DNA of 64,000 nt from positions 1-64,000 of the forward strand of contig NZ_BJHU01000016.1 of assembly GCF_005405905.1 (NCBI RefSeq), in the 5' to 3' direction. Made by a program: the position numbers and the translations under genes. How positions within the stretch are numbered: the stretch's first letter is position 1; each line of letters begins with the position of its first letter. Source of the stretch: Acidovorax sp. NB1. Its GTDB lineage: Bacteria; Pseudomonadota; Gammaproteobacteria; Burkholderiales; Burkholderiaceae_C. Below are positions 6,699 through 15,686 of this stretch, piece after piece. The notes below the pieces were generated by a model. It was not told the origin of the DNA. It did not search any database and saw only the letters and a program-made list of their open reading frames with translations.

Positions 6699-8975
6699 AT
6701 GAAGTTTCGCTTTCCCATCATCATCATCGATGAAGACTATCGTTCCGAGAACACCTCGGGTCTGGGTATCCGCGCCCTGGCGCAGGCCATCGAGGCCGAG
6801 GGCTTTGAGGTAGTCGGGGTCACCAGCTATGGGGATTTGTCCCAATTTGCGCAGCAGCAAAGCCGCGCCAGCGCATTCATCTTGTCCATCGACGATGAAG
6901 AGTTCACTGTTGGCGAGGGGCTGGACCCCATCGTTCTGAGCCTGCGCAACTTCATCGGCGAAGTGCGTCGCAAGAACGCCGAAGTGCCTATTTACGTGCA
7001 CGGCGAGACCAAGACCAGCCGCCACCTGCCCAATGACATCCTGCGCGAGCTGCACGGTTTCATCCACATGTTCGAGGACACCCCCGAATTCGTGGCGCGC
7101 CACATCATCCGCGAGGCCAAGAGCTACCTGGAAAGCGTGCAGCCGCCGTTCTTCAAGGCCTTGCTGGATTACGCCGAAGACGGCTCGTACAGCTGGCACT
7201 GCCCCGGCCACTCGGGCGGCGTGGCGTTTTTGAAGAGCCCCGTGGGCCAGATGTACCACCAGTTCTATGGTGAGAACATGCTGCGCGCCGACGTGTGCAA
7301 CGCGGTGGAAGAGCTGGGCCAGCTGCTGGACCACAACGGCGCCATTGGTGAATCGGAGCGCAACGCCGCGCGCATCTTCAATGCCGACCACTGCTTCTTC
7401 GTGACCAACGGCACGTCCACATCGAACAAGATGGTGTGGCACCACACGGTGGCGCCGGGCGACGTGGTGGTGGTGGACCGCAACTGCCACAAGTCCATCC
7501 TGCACAGCATCATCATGACCGGGGCCATCCCCGTGTTCATGAAGCCCACGCGCAACCACTTCGGCATCATCGGGCCCATTCCGCAAAGCGAGTTTGAGCC
7601 TGCTGCCATCCAGGCCAAGATCAAGGCCAACCCGCTGCTCAAGGGCGTGGATGCGAAAAAGGTCAAGCCGCGCGTGCTCACGCTCACACAGAGCACCTAC
7701 GACGGCGTGCTCTACAACACCGAGACCATCAAGGGCATGCTTGACGGTTACGTGGACAACCTGCACTTTGACGAGGCCTGGCTGCCGCACGCCGCCTTCC
7801 ACCCGTTCTACGGCAGCTACCACGCCATGGGCAAGAAGCGCACGCGCCCCAAATATTCGGTGACGTACGCCACGCAGTCCATCCACAAGCTGCTGGCCGG
7901 CATCAGCCAGGCATCGCATGTGCTGGTGCAGGACTCGCAGACCGCCAAGCTCGACAGGCACCTCTTCAACGAGGCCTACCTGATGCACACGTCCACGTCG
8001 CCTCAATACAGCATCATCGCCAGCTGCGACGTGGCCGCAGCGATGATGGAGCCGCCCGGCGGCACCGCGCTGGTGGAGGAAAGCCTGCTCGAAGCCCTGG
8101 ACTTCCGCCGCGCCATGCGCCAGGTGGAGGAAGACTTCGGCAAGAACGACTGGTGGTTCAAGGTCTGGGGCCCCGACAAGCTCGTGGACGAGGGCCTGGG
8201 CCGTGCCGAGGACTGGATCATCCGCAGCGATGGCAAGGGCAAGAAGAGCGGCAGCAAGTGGCACGGCTTTGGCCAGCTGGCCGATGGCTTCAACATGCTG
8301 GACCCGATCAAGTCCACCATCGTCACGCCGGGCCTCAACCTCGACGGCAAGTTCGACAAGACAGGCATCCCCGCGTCCATCGTGACCAAGTACCTCGCCG
8401 AGCACGGTGTGGTGGTGGAGAAGACGGGCCTGTACAGCTTCTTCATCATGTTCACCATCGGCATCACCAAGGGCCGCTGGAACACGCTGCTCACGGCGCT
8501 GCAGCAGTTCAAGGACGACTACGAGAAGAACCAGCCCATGTGGCGCATCCTTCCGGAGTTCTGCCAGCAGCACAAGCGCTATGAGCGCATGGGCCTGCGC
8601 GACCTGTGCCAGCATGTGCACGAGATGTACGCCAAGTACGACATCGCCCGCCTGACGACCGAGATGTACCTGTCGGACCTCACGCCCGCCATGAAGCCCT
8701 CGGACGCCTATGCACACATTGCGCACCGCACGACCGAGCGGGTCGAGATCGACCACCTCGAAGGCCGCATCACCGTGGGCCTGGTCACGCCGTACCCGCC
8801 GGGCATTCCGCTGCTAATCCCCGGCGAGGTGTTCAACAAGAAGATCGTGGACTACCTCAAGTTCGCCCGCGAGTTCGCCAAGCTGTGCCCGGGTTTCGAG
8901 ACCGACATCCACGGCCTGGTGGAGGTGGAGGACGAGAATGGCCAAGTGCGCTTCTACGCCGACTGCGTGGCGTAG
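6699..8975 (+). CDS. PLP-dependent arginine/lysine/ornithine decarboxylase
   Basis: The 758-aa protein has the fold-type I basic amino-acid decarboxylase architecture. An N-terminal response-regulator-like wing domain begins IIIIDEDYRSENTSG, and the PLP core has SWHCPGHSGG, HFDEAW and the Schiff-base motif SIHKLLAG with Lys near 397. A C-terminal domain ends near YPPGIPLLIPGE. It is the length of the LdcI/AdiA/SpeC group. Substrate choice (Arg, Lys or Orn) cannot be read with certainty. The start at 6699 has CGGAGG at 6687-6692; the longer frame from 6606 reaches into the promoter region between divergent genes. It is monocistronic and followed by a strong terminator. Confidence 0.93.
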   Translation: MKFRFPIIIIDEDYRSENTSGLGIRALAQAIEAEGFEVVGVTSYGDLSQFAQQQSRASAFILSIDDEEFTVGEGLDPIVLSLRNFIGEVRRKNAEVPIYVHGETKTSRHLPNDILRELHGFIHMFEDTPEFVARHIIREAKSYLESVQPPFFKALLDYAEDGSYSWHCPGHSGGVAFLKSPVGQMYHQFYGENMLRADVCNAVEELGQLLDHNGAIGESERNAARIFNADHCFFVTNGTSTSNKMVWHHTVAPGDVVVVDRNCHKSILHSIIMTGAIPVFMKPTRNHFGIIGPIPQSEFEPAAIQAKIKANPLLKGVDAKKVKPRVLTLTQSTYDGVLYNTETIKGMLDGYVDNLHFDEAWLPHAAFHPFYGSYHAMGKKRTRPKYSVTYATQSIHKLLAGISQASHVLVQDSQTAKLDRHLFNEAYLMHTSTSPQYSIIASCDVAAAMMEPPGGTALVEESLLEALDFRRAMRQVEEDFGKNDWWFKVWGPDKLVDEGLGRAEDWIIRSDGKGKKSGSKWHGFGQLADGFNMLDPIKSTIVTPGLNLDGKFDKTGIPASIVTKYLAEHGVVVEKTGLYSFFIMFTIGITKGRWNTLLTALQQFKDDYEKNQPMWRILPEFCQQHKRYERMGLRDLCQHVHEMYAKYDIARLTTEMYLSDLTPAMKPSDAYAHIAHRTTERVEIDHLEGRITVGLVTPYPPGIPLLIPGEVFNKKIVDYLKFAREFAKLCPGFETDIHGLVEVEDENGQVRFYADCVA

Positions 8976-9106
8976 CCAACCATGCCAGACAAGGAGCCTG
9001 GGCCTTTGGCTCCTGTCAAGAATCTGGCGAAAGTAAACGAAGACGGGTGTTACGGGCGCAACCTGTAGTCACTGTCTTTGCGCGGGTGTATATACACCTG
9101 CCTCCC

Positions 9107-9148
9107 AAAAATCGCTCCCCCGGCATGGCTGGCGGAGCGATTTTTTTT
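9107..9148 (+). terminator. Rho-independent terminator after the decarboxylase
   Basis: AAAAATCGCTCC (9107-9118) pairs with GGAGCGATTTTT (9134-9145), followed by more T. The loop is 15 bases. It separates the decarboxylase from the fasciclin gene. Nothing else is evident in 8976-9248. Confidence 0.85.
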
Positions 9149-9248
9149 GTGCACTTGAATCCGCTGAGGTGGCGCTGCCGTATTGACTCTTAGCCGCGTG
9201 GTTCGCATGCGGTGACGACTGTCTTCACCTACCTTTCAGGAGATTCTC

Positions 9249-9809
9249 ATGACCTTCCGATTCAACGCCCGCCTCGCCACCATTGCCCTGGCTGCTGCAG
9301 TGACCGCTGCTGCAGTGCCCGCGATGGCACAGGTCATGGTGGGCGGTGCGCCCATGCTGGCCAGCAAGGACATCATCGACAACGCCGTGAATTCCAAGGA
9401 CCACACCACGCTGGTGGCGGCAGTCAAGGCGGCTGGTCTGGTGGATACGCTCAAGGGCCCTGGTCCGTTCACCGTGTTTGCGCCCACCAATGCAGCATTT
9501 GCCGCATTGCCCGCAGGCACGGTGGACACGCTGCTCAAGCCCGAGAGCAAGCCCACTTTGACCAAGGTGCTCACCTACCACGTGGTGGCTGGCAAATACG
9601 ACGCAGCAGCCTTGTCCAAGCTGATTGCCGATGGCAAAGGCATGGCCAGCCTCAAGACCGTGGCGGGCGGCGCACTCACTGCCAAAGCCAGCGGCAACGC
9701 CATCATGGTGATGGACGAAAAGGGCGGTACGGCCACGGTGTCGATTGCCGATGTGTACCAGTCCAACGGCGTGATCCACGTGGTGGACAAGGTGTTGTTG
9801 CCCAACTGA
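9249..9809 (+). CDS. Secreted fasciclin (FAS1) domain protein
   Basis: The 186-aa protein has a Sec signal ending AVPAMAQ near residue 28 and a single FAS1 domain across the rest. Its two conserved boxes are visible: GPFTVFAPTNAAFAALP (H1) and NGVIHVVDKVLLP (H2), with the central YHV in between. FAS1 modules mediate cell-surface adhesion or polymer interaction, so the mature protein should be periplasmic or extracellular. A good ribosome site, CAGGAG (9237-9242), fixes the start. It is a single gene convergent with the DNA ligase. Confidence 0.92.
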   Translation: MTFRFNARLATIALAAAVTAAAVPAMAQVMVGGAPMLASKDIIDNAVNSKDHTTLVAAVKAAGLVDTLKGPGPFTVFAPTNAAFAALPAGTVDTLLKPESKPTLTKVLTYHVVAGKYDAAALSKLIADGKGMASLKTVAGGALTAKASGNAIMVMDEKGGTATVSIADVYQSNGVIHVVDKVLLPN

Positions 9810-9859
9810 TGGGTGATGATGGGCGAAAGGTAGGGTCGCCCGCAGCCTCCGCGCAGCCT

Positions 9860-10771
9860 TTAGCGAGGTGGCTGCATATCGCTCCGCACCCGCACAAAAC
9901 TTGCAAAACGCGGCAGGCCGCCGTCGTGCGTGCCGCGAAAGCGGTAGGTCACCCAGCTGCCAATGGGCGGCGGATCGGCGCGGTCGGCATCGGTCAGCCC
10001 TGCGCCCAGCTTGAAGCGCTGGCCGGTGGGCATTTCCACCAGCAGTGCGCCCAGCCGCCCGGCGTGTTTGCCCTTGCCGGGCAGGTGGCCCACCACCAGG
10101 GCCTCGGTGTCTTCGTGGGTTTTGAGTTTGATGAGATCGTCGCTGCGGCCCGAGCGGTACAGCGAACTGCCCTTGTGCAGCATCAGCCCCTCGCCGCCAG
10201 CGCGCACCGTGCGCTGCAGAAGGGCCTGCAGGGCAGCATCGGTGGCCACACGCTGCTGCGGCACGGCCTGCACCCAAGGCTGGTGGATTTGCGCCACCAG
10301 CGCTTTCAAGGCGGTGAGGCGATCGTCAAACGGGCCGGCCTGGGCGGGCAGGTCAAACACCATGAAGCGCATCTGCCGCCAGGCCGCATCGTCAGGCTGT
10401 TGCTGGCGCGTGGTGGACTGGGCATGTGCAAAACGCCCGCGCCCGGCCCACAGCTCGCCGTCCATGGGGGTGGCAGGCCAGCTTGCGGTGAACCACGCGG
10501 GCGCCGCCACGGTTTCACCGCCGCGCGTGCGCAGCGTGTGGCCGTCCCAATAGCCGCGCACGCCGTCGTACTTCTCGCTCACCCAATAGTCGGCCAGCGG
10601 CATGCCGGGGCGGTACACGTTGGCCAGCAGCAGGGCAGGGGGCTCTGCCGCATGCACTGCCGTCGCCGTGGGCAGCAGGCCCAGCATCGCCAGGCCCAGG
10701 CAGTGCCTGCGGGTTAGATTGCTATTGAAAATATAGCTGCTTGCGCTTGATGGACGCGCGGTAGCAGCCAT
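9860..10771 (-). CDS. Minimal ATP-dependent DNA ligase with signal peptide (Lig E type)
   Basis: The 303-aa protein has the minimal nucleotidyltransferase plus OB-fold layout of Lig E. The adenylation motif SEKYDGVRGYW puts the nucleophilic Lys near 67. Motif III-like MVFDLP and motif IV-like GGEGLMLH follow, then LIKLK (motif V). The OB domain is about 220-303. A hydrophobic segment with LTRRHCLGLAMLGLL before VHAAE indicates export, as expected for periplasmic Lig E, which is thought to act on extracellular or incoming DNA. The only ATG before the signal (10771) lies inside an interspersed repeat (10721-10777), so about 17 N-terminal residues are repeat-encoded. It stands alone, convergent with the fasciclin gene. 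Confidence 0.88.
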   Translation of the reverse strand: MAATARPSSASSYIFNSNLTRRHCLGLAMLGLLPTATAVHAAEPPALLLANVYRPGMPLADYWVSEKYDGVRGYWDGHTLRTRGGETVAAPAWFTASWPATPMDGELWAGRGRFAHAQSTTRQQQPDDAAWRQMRFMVFDLPAQAGPFDDRLTALKALVAQIHQPWVQAVPQQRVATDAALQALLQRTVRAGGEGLMLHKGSSLYRSGRSDDLIKLKTHEDTEALVVGHLPGKGKHAGRLGALLVEMPTGQRFKLGAGLTDADRADPPPIGSWVTYRFRGTHDGGLPRFASFVRVRSDMQPPR

Positions 10772-10777
10772 TTTTCT
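10721..10777 (-). repeat. Interspersed Comamonadaceae-type repeat, copy A
   Basis: Read on the minus strand it contains TACCGCGCG, CCATCAAGCGC and AGCTATATTTTCAATAGC, the three blocks shared by the eight copies in this window. It overlaps the 5' end of the DNA ligase gene and supplies its start codon. Confidence 0.75.
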
Positions 10778-10810
10778 TTAGATTTTGATGTGATCCGACG
10801 CGTGGTGTGC

Positions 10811-11611
10811 TCAGACTTGGTCGGCAGACAGGCCCGCCGTCTGGCTGAAGCCGCCGTCCACGTAGGTGATCTCGGCCGTCATGCCGCTGGCCAGGTCGGA
10901 CAGCAGGAAGGCTGCCACGTTGCCCACGTCTTCAATCGTCACATTGCGGCGCAGGGGCGAGGCATCGGCCACGCGGCTGAGCAGCTTGCCGAAGTCCTTG
11001 ATGCCGCTGGCTGCCAGGGTCTTGATGGGGCCCGCGCTGATGCCGTTGGCGCGGATGCTGCGGCCGTCTTCGGTGCGGCCCACGGCTTCGGCCAGGTAGC
11101 GCACCGAGGCTTCGAGGCTGGCCTTGGCCAGGCCCATGGTGTTGTAGTTGGGGATGGAGCGCAGCGCGCCCAGGTAGCTCAGGGTGATCAGCGACGACTT
11201 GTCATTCAGGTAGGGCAGGGCCGCCTTGGCCATGGCCGGGAAGCTGTAGGCGCTGATGTCGTGCGCAATGCGGAAGCCTTCGCGGCTCAGGCCTTCGAGG
11301 AAGTTGCCCGCAATCGCCTCGCGCGGCGCAAAGCCGATGCTGTGCACAAAGCCGTCAAATTGGGGCCAGGTCTGCGACAGCTCGGTGAACATGCGCTCGA
11401 TCTGCTCGTCGCTGGCCACGTCGCAGTCAAACACCAGCTTGGAGTTGAACTCGGCTGCGAAGTCGGTGATGCGGTCCTTGAAGCGCTCGCCCACGTAGCT
11501 GAATGCCAGCTCGGCACCTTGCTCGTGGCAGGCCTTGGCAATGCCGTAGGCGATGGAGCGGTTGGACAAAACACCTGTGATGAGCAGCTTCTTGCCGGTC
11601 AGAAAACCCAT
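10811..11611 (-). CDS. fabI: Enoyl-ACP reductase (NADH), FabI
   Basis: The 266-aa short-chain dehydrogenase-family enzyme reduces enoyl-ACP in the last step of each fatty-acid elongation cycle. It has the FabI-type nucleotide motif [15 protein letters not shown] at the N-terminus, [10 protein letters not shown], and catalytic Tyr146, Tyr156 and Lys163 in SYLGAL and [10 protein letters not shown], with length and numbering like E. coli FabI. The start at 11611 is preceded by AAAGGAGAT; the frame continues to 11683 but without support. It is divergent from the yej operon with about 100 bases between starts. Confidence 0.96.
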   Translation of the reverse strand: MGFLTGKKLLITGVLSNRSIAYGIAKACHEQGAELAFSYVGERFKDRITDFAAEFNSKLVFDCDVASDEQIERMFTELSQTWPQFDGFVHSIGFAPREAIAGNFLEGLSREGFRIAHDISAYSFPAMAKAALPYLNDKSSLITLSYLGALRSIPNYNTMGLAKASLEASVRYLAEAVGRTEDGRSIRANGISAGPIKTLAASGIKDFGKLLSRVADASPLRRNVTIEDVGNVAAFLLSDLASGMTAEITYVDGGFSQTAGLSADQV

Positions 11612-11715
11612 GTTCAATCTCCTTTTGGAATAGCGGAATGTGGGCCGGCGGGCGGGGGCATAGGGGTATGCGCTAAGTGCCACGGGGGCCGGCGAACGTA
11701 GTGCAGAATTGTCGC

Positions 11716-13545
11716 ATGCGCCTTGTAGCAGTCTGTTCTCGCTGGGCCCGCGCGGCGTTGTGTGCTGTGTGTGGCATGGTTTTGGGTCCTACCTCCTGGG
11801 CCGCACATGCCTATGCCCAATTCGGCGATGTGAAGTACCCGCCTGGTTTCACGCATTTTGACTATGTCAATCCGAGTGCTCCCAAGGGGGGCGAGATTCG
11901 CCTGGTTCCGCCGATTGCAGTCACCAATTTCGACAAGTTCAATCCGTTCACGCTGAAGGGAACGCCGCCTGCGGGGATGCTGGAGCTGGTTTTCGAGTCC
12001 CTGTTGATCGGCAATTCAGAGGAGCCGTCCACAGGGTATGGCTTGCTCGCAGAAGATGTGGAAGTGGCGCCGGATGGTTTGTCGGCCACCTTTCGCATTC
12101 GCAAGGAAGCGCGATTCAGCGATGGGTCTGCAGTGATGGCCGCCGATGTGGTCCATTCTTTCAACACCCTGATGAGCAAGCAGGCATCGCCGCAGTTCAA
12201 GACGATCTTTGGGGATATCAAAGCGGTCCGGGCCCTGGCTGAGCGCTTGGTCAAATTTGAATTTGCCAGTTCCAATCGAGAACTGCCGCTTGTGGCTGGG
12301 AGTGTCCCGGTCTTCAGCCGGAAATGGGGGGCTGGAAAGCCCTTCGATGCAGTCATCACAGATGTGCCCATTGCCTCGGGGCCCTACCGGCCCTCCAGTG
12401 GGCAGCTGGGGCGCGACATCACCTACGTTCGCGACAAGAACTACTGGGGGGCTTCCTTGCCGGTGCGCAAGGGTCTCTATAACTTCGATCGCATCACCTA
12501 CAAACTCTATCTCGATGACACCAGCCGGTTTGAGGGACTCAAAGCGGGTGAATATGACCTGAAGCGGGAGTTCGTTTCCAAAAACTGGGCGCGCCAATAC
12601 AAGGGTAAGGCCTTTGACTCCGGAGCCGTCAAGAAGCAGGTGTTCGAGCACCGCAATCCTGGTGATTTCCAGGGCTACACATTCAACCTGCGCAACCCCA
12701 AGTTCAAGGACATTCGCGTTCGCAAGGCCATTGCGCTGACGATGGACTTCGAGTGGCTCAATCGCCAGATGTTTTATGGTTTGTACAAGCGGGTGGAGGG
12801 GTATTTCCCGAACAGTGACTTCCATGCGTCGGGGCTGCCAGGGCCTGCAGAAATGGCTTTGCTGGAGCCGCTGCGCGACAAGCTGAGTCCCGACGTGTTT
12901 GGCCCGGCCTTGCGATCACCGAGTACGCTGCCTCCATCCAGTTTGCGGGACAACCTGCGCCAGGCGAAACAGTTGCTGGCGGAGGCAGGCTGGGTCTACC
13001 GTGACGGAGCCCTGAGAAATGCCCAGGGCGATGCGTTTGAGATGGAGTACCTGAATGCACAGCCGTCCTCGGTGCGGCTGGTCAGCCCCATGCAGATTGC
13101 TTTGAAAAAGCTGGGGATCAATCTGAAGATACGCAATGTGGACGGAGCCCTCTACCAGCAGCGAATGGATGAGTTCGAATTCGAGCTGGGCAGCCTTCGC
13201 ATACCAGGACGGACTTCCCCAGGCAGCGAACTTTTTGAATACTTTGGCTCCAAGGCCGCCGCGACACCCGGCTCGGCCAACATGTGGGGCATTGCCGATC
13301 CGGCAGTGGACAGCCTGATTCGTTCCGTGCTCAGTGCCCAGACCAAGGCGGATGTATCGGCTGCGATGCGCGCGCTGGATCGTGTTTTGTCCCACGGCTA
13401 TTACTCGATTCCCCAGTGGTACAGCGATGAGTTTTTCGTGGGCTATCGGCCCGCTGGTTTTGTGTTGCCCTCGACAATTCCGCCCTATTACCAGCCGGAT
13501 TCTTGGGCTGCCGCCACGTGGTGGGCTTCGCCAACCAACCGCTAG
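11716..13545 (+). CDS. yejA: Periplasmic oligopeptide-binding protein, YejA-like
   Basis: This 609-aa family-5 solute-binding protein starts with a long signal (to about AHAYAQF near 37). [19 protein letters not shown] and the FNPFTLKG region are the signature of the YejA/microcin-C subgroup, and the large lobe includes [16 protein letters not shown]. It would deliver oligopeptides to the inner-membrane permeases encoded next. The start at 11716 is the ATG that begins the signal; the frame opens earlier (11677). It is the first gene of a four-gene transporter operon with very short or overlapping junctions. Confidence 0.9.
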   Translation: MRLVAVCSRWARAALCAVCGMVLGPTSWAAHAYAQFGDVKYPPGFTHFDYVNPSAPKGGEIRLVPPIAVTNFDKFNPFTLKGTPPAGMLELVFESLLIGNSEEPSTGYGLLAEDVEVAPDGLSATFRIRKEARFSDGSAVMAADVVHSFNTLMSKQASPQFKTIFGDIKAVRALAERLVKFEFASSNRELPLVAGSVPVFSRKWGAGKPFDAVITDVPIASGPYRPSSGQLGRDITYVRDKNYWGASLPVRKGLYNFDRITYKLYLDDTSRFEGLKAGEYDLKREFVSKNWARQYKGKAFDSGAVKKQVFEHRNPGDFQGYTFNLRNPKFKDIRVRKAIALTMDFEWLNRQMFYGLYKRVEGYFPNSDFHASGLPGPAEMALLEPLRDKLSPDVFGPALRSPSTLPPSSLRDNLRQAKQLLAEAGWVYRDGALRNAQGDAFEMEYLNAQPSSVRLVSPMQIALKKLGINLKIRNVDGALYQQRMDEFEFELGSLRIPGRTSPGSELFEYFGSKAAATPGSANMWGIADPAVDSLIRSVLSAQTKADVSAAMRALDRVLSHGYYSIPQWYSDEFFVGYRPAGFVLPSTIPPYYQPDSWAAATWWASPTNR

Positions 13546-13556
13546 GGTCACACCGC

Positions 13557-14600
13557 ATGCTCAGCTACATACTCAAACGCATCTTGTTGATGGTGCCCAC
13601 GCTGCTGGGGGTGCTGCTGCTGACCTTTGTGGTCATCCAGTTTGTGCCCGGCGGGCCGGTGGAGCAACTGGTGTCGCAGTTGCAGGGGCGCTCCTCTGGT
13701 GGGGAGGGGGCTTCGCCGAGTTCAGGAGCAGGGGGGGACTACCGTGGCCGCCAAGGGTTGAGCCCGAAGCAACTGGAGGAAATCAAGGCGCTGTACGGGT
13801 TCGACAAGCCTGCGCATGAGCGCTTCGCGCAAATGCTTTGGTCGTTTGCACGGTTTGACCTCGGGCAGAGCTTCTATCAACGAAAGGCCGTCTCTGACCT
13901 TGTGCGTGAAAAGCTCCCCGTTTCAATAAGCCTGGGTCTGTGGACTTTTTTCATCAGCTATCTGGTGGCCGTGCCGCTGGGTGTGGCAAAGGCGGTGCGG
14001 GCCGGGTCACGGTTTGATCTGGTCACCACCTTGCTCATCCTGGTCGGCTACGCCATACCCGGCTTCGTGCTGGGTGTGGCGCTCTTGGTGATCTTCGGCG
14101 GGCAACTGCAGTGGTTTCCGCTTCGGGGGCTCACATCGGCCAACTGGGAGCAACTGTCCTGGGGCGCGCGCATCGTGGACTATTTGTGGCACATCACGCT
14201 TCCCGTCACGGCCATGGTGCTGGGCAGTTTTGCCGTCACGGCCATGTTGACCAAAAACGCGTTCCTCGAGGAAATCCGCAAGCAGTATGTGCTCACGGCC
14301 CGCGCCAAGGGCCTGAGCGAGCGCCAGGTGCTGTGGAAGCATGTGTTCCGCAATGCGCTGATTCCCATCATCACGGGCTTTCCCGCTGCCTTCATCGGCG
14401 CGTTCTTCGCAGGTTCGCTGCTCATCGAAACCCTGTTCTCGCTCGATGGCCTGGGTCTGCTCAGCTACGAGAGCGTGATCCGCCGCGACTACCCGGTGGT
14501 GCTGGGCACGCTGTATTTGTTCACGCTGATCGGGCTGTTGACCAAGCTCATCAGCGACCTTTGCTATGTGTGGGTGGACCCGCGCGTGAAGTTTGACTAG
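13557..14600 (+). CDS. yejB: Oligopeptide ABC transporter permease, YejB-like
   Basis: The 347-aa inner-membrane permease has an N-terminal helix (LKRILLMVPTLLGVLLLTFVV), a periplasmic region with a Gly/Ser-rich insert, and five more helices. The BPD-type EAA loop (VLTARAKGLSERQVLWKHVFRNA) contacts the ATPase. It begins 11 bases after yejA and overlaps the next gene by eight. It pairs with YejE to form the channel. Family assignment rests on order and on similarity to DppB/YejB permeases. Confidence 0.92.
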   Translation: MLSYILKRILLMVPTLLGVLLLTFVVIQFVPGGPVEQLVSQLQGRSSGGEGASPSSGAGGDYRGRQGLSPKQLEEIKALYGFDKPAHERFAQMLWSFARFDLGQSFYQRKAVSDLVREKLPVSISLGLWTFFISYLVAVPLGVAKAVRAGSRFDLVTTLLILVGYAIPGFVLGVALLVIFGGQLQWFPLRGLTSANWEQLSWGARIVDYLWHITLPVTAMVLGSFAVTAMLTKNAFLEEIRKQYVLTARAKGLSERQVLWKHVFRNALIPIITGFPAAFIGAFFAGSLLIETLFSLDGLGLLSYESVIRRDYPVVLGTLYLFTLIGLLTKLISDLCYVWVDPRVKFD

Positions 14601-15669
14601 CCCGAACGCACCGATGGCCCCGATGAGTCCTGCCGCTACACCGCTTTCACTCTCCCCGTCCCGCCGCGCCTGGCTGCGCTTCAAGCGCAACCGTCTGGGG
14701 TACTGGAGCCTGCTCATTTTCTGCGCCCTGGTGCTGATCAGCCTGGGGGCTGAACTGGTCAGCAATGACAAGCCGCTCATCGTGCGTTACGAAGGGCAGA
14801 CCTATTTCCCCATGCTCAAGGACTACCCCGAAAAGACTTTCGGGGGTGACTTCGAGACCCCCACGGATTACCTTGACCCTTTCATCAAGGAGCGGCTGAG
14901 CATGGGCAGCAATTGGGCGCTGTACACCCTGAACCCCTACGGCCCCAACACGCTCAACTACTTTGCCAAGGCGCCCAACCCCTCGGCCCCCACGGCCGAC
15001 AACTGGCTGGGCACGGACGACCGGGGGCGTGACCTGCTCGCGCAGCTGCTGTACGGCTTTCGGGTGAGTGTGTTGTTTGGCCTGGCGCTCACCATGACCG
15101 GCGTGATTCTGGGGGTGGTCACTGGCGCCATCCAGGGGTTTTTTGGCGGCAAGACCGACCTTGCCTTTCAGCGGTTTATCGAGATCTGGGGCTCCATGCC
15201 CGAGCTGTATTTGCTGATCATCTTCAGCGCGGTGTTTGCGCCCAGTGTGTCGCTGCTGCTCATTTTGCTGAGCCTGTTCGGCTGGATGGGGCTGTCGGAC
15301 TATGTGCGTGCCGAGTTCCTGCGCAACCGTCAGCTCGACTACGTGAAGGCGGCCCGCGCGCTGGGGGTGAGCAATACGCAAATCATCTGGCGGCACATCC
15401 TGCCCAACAGCCTCACGCCCGTGGTCACCTTTTTGCCGTTCCGCATGAGTGCGGCCATCCTGGCACTCACCTCGCTCGACTTTCTGGGCCTGGGGGTGCC
15501 GCCCGGCACGCCGTCGCTGGGCGAGTTGCTGAGTCAGGGCAAGAACAGCATTGATGCGTGGTGGATCTCGCTGTCTACCTTTGCCGTGCTGGTCACGACC
15601 CTGTTGCTGCTGACGTTCATGGGCGATGCGCTGCGCGATGCGCTCGACCCCAGAAAGGCCGACCTGTGA
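14593..15669 (+). CDS. yejE: Oligopeptide ABC transporter permease, YejE-like
   Basis: The 358-aa permease has an N-terminal helix (YWSLLIFCALVLISLGAEL), a long periplasmic insert (about 60-140, as in YejE), GTDDRGRDLLAQLLYG, then five helices and the EAA loop (YVKAARALGVSNTQIIWRHILPN). The frame opens with TTG at 14593, overlapping the end of yejB; ATG at 14614 or 14623 are alternatives. It overlaps or abuts the ATPase gene. Confidence 0.92.
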   Translation: MTSPNAPMAPMSPAATPLSLSPSRRAWLRFKRNRLGYWSLLIFCALVLISLGAELVSNDKPLIVRYEGQTYFPMLKDYPEKTFGGDFETPTDYLDPFIKERLSMGSNWALYTLNPYGPNTLNYFAKAPNPSAPTADNWLGTDDRGRDLLAQLLYGFRVSVLFGLALTMTGVILGVVTGAIQGFFGGKTDLAFQRFIEIWGSMPELYLLIIFSAVFAPSVSLLLILLSLFGWMGLSDYVRAEFLRNRQLDYVKAARALGVSNTQIIWRHILPNSLTPVVTFLPFRMSAAILALTSLDFLGLGVPPGTPSLGELLSQGKNSIDAWWISLSTFAVLVTTLLLLTFMGDALRDALDPRKADL

Positions 15670-15686
15670 TAGCGACCTCATCGGCC

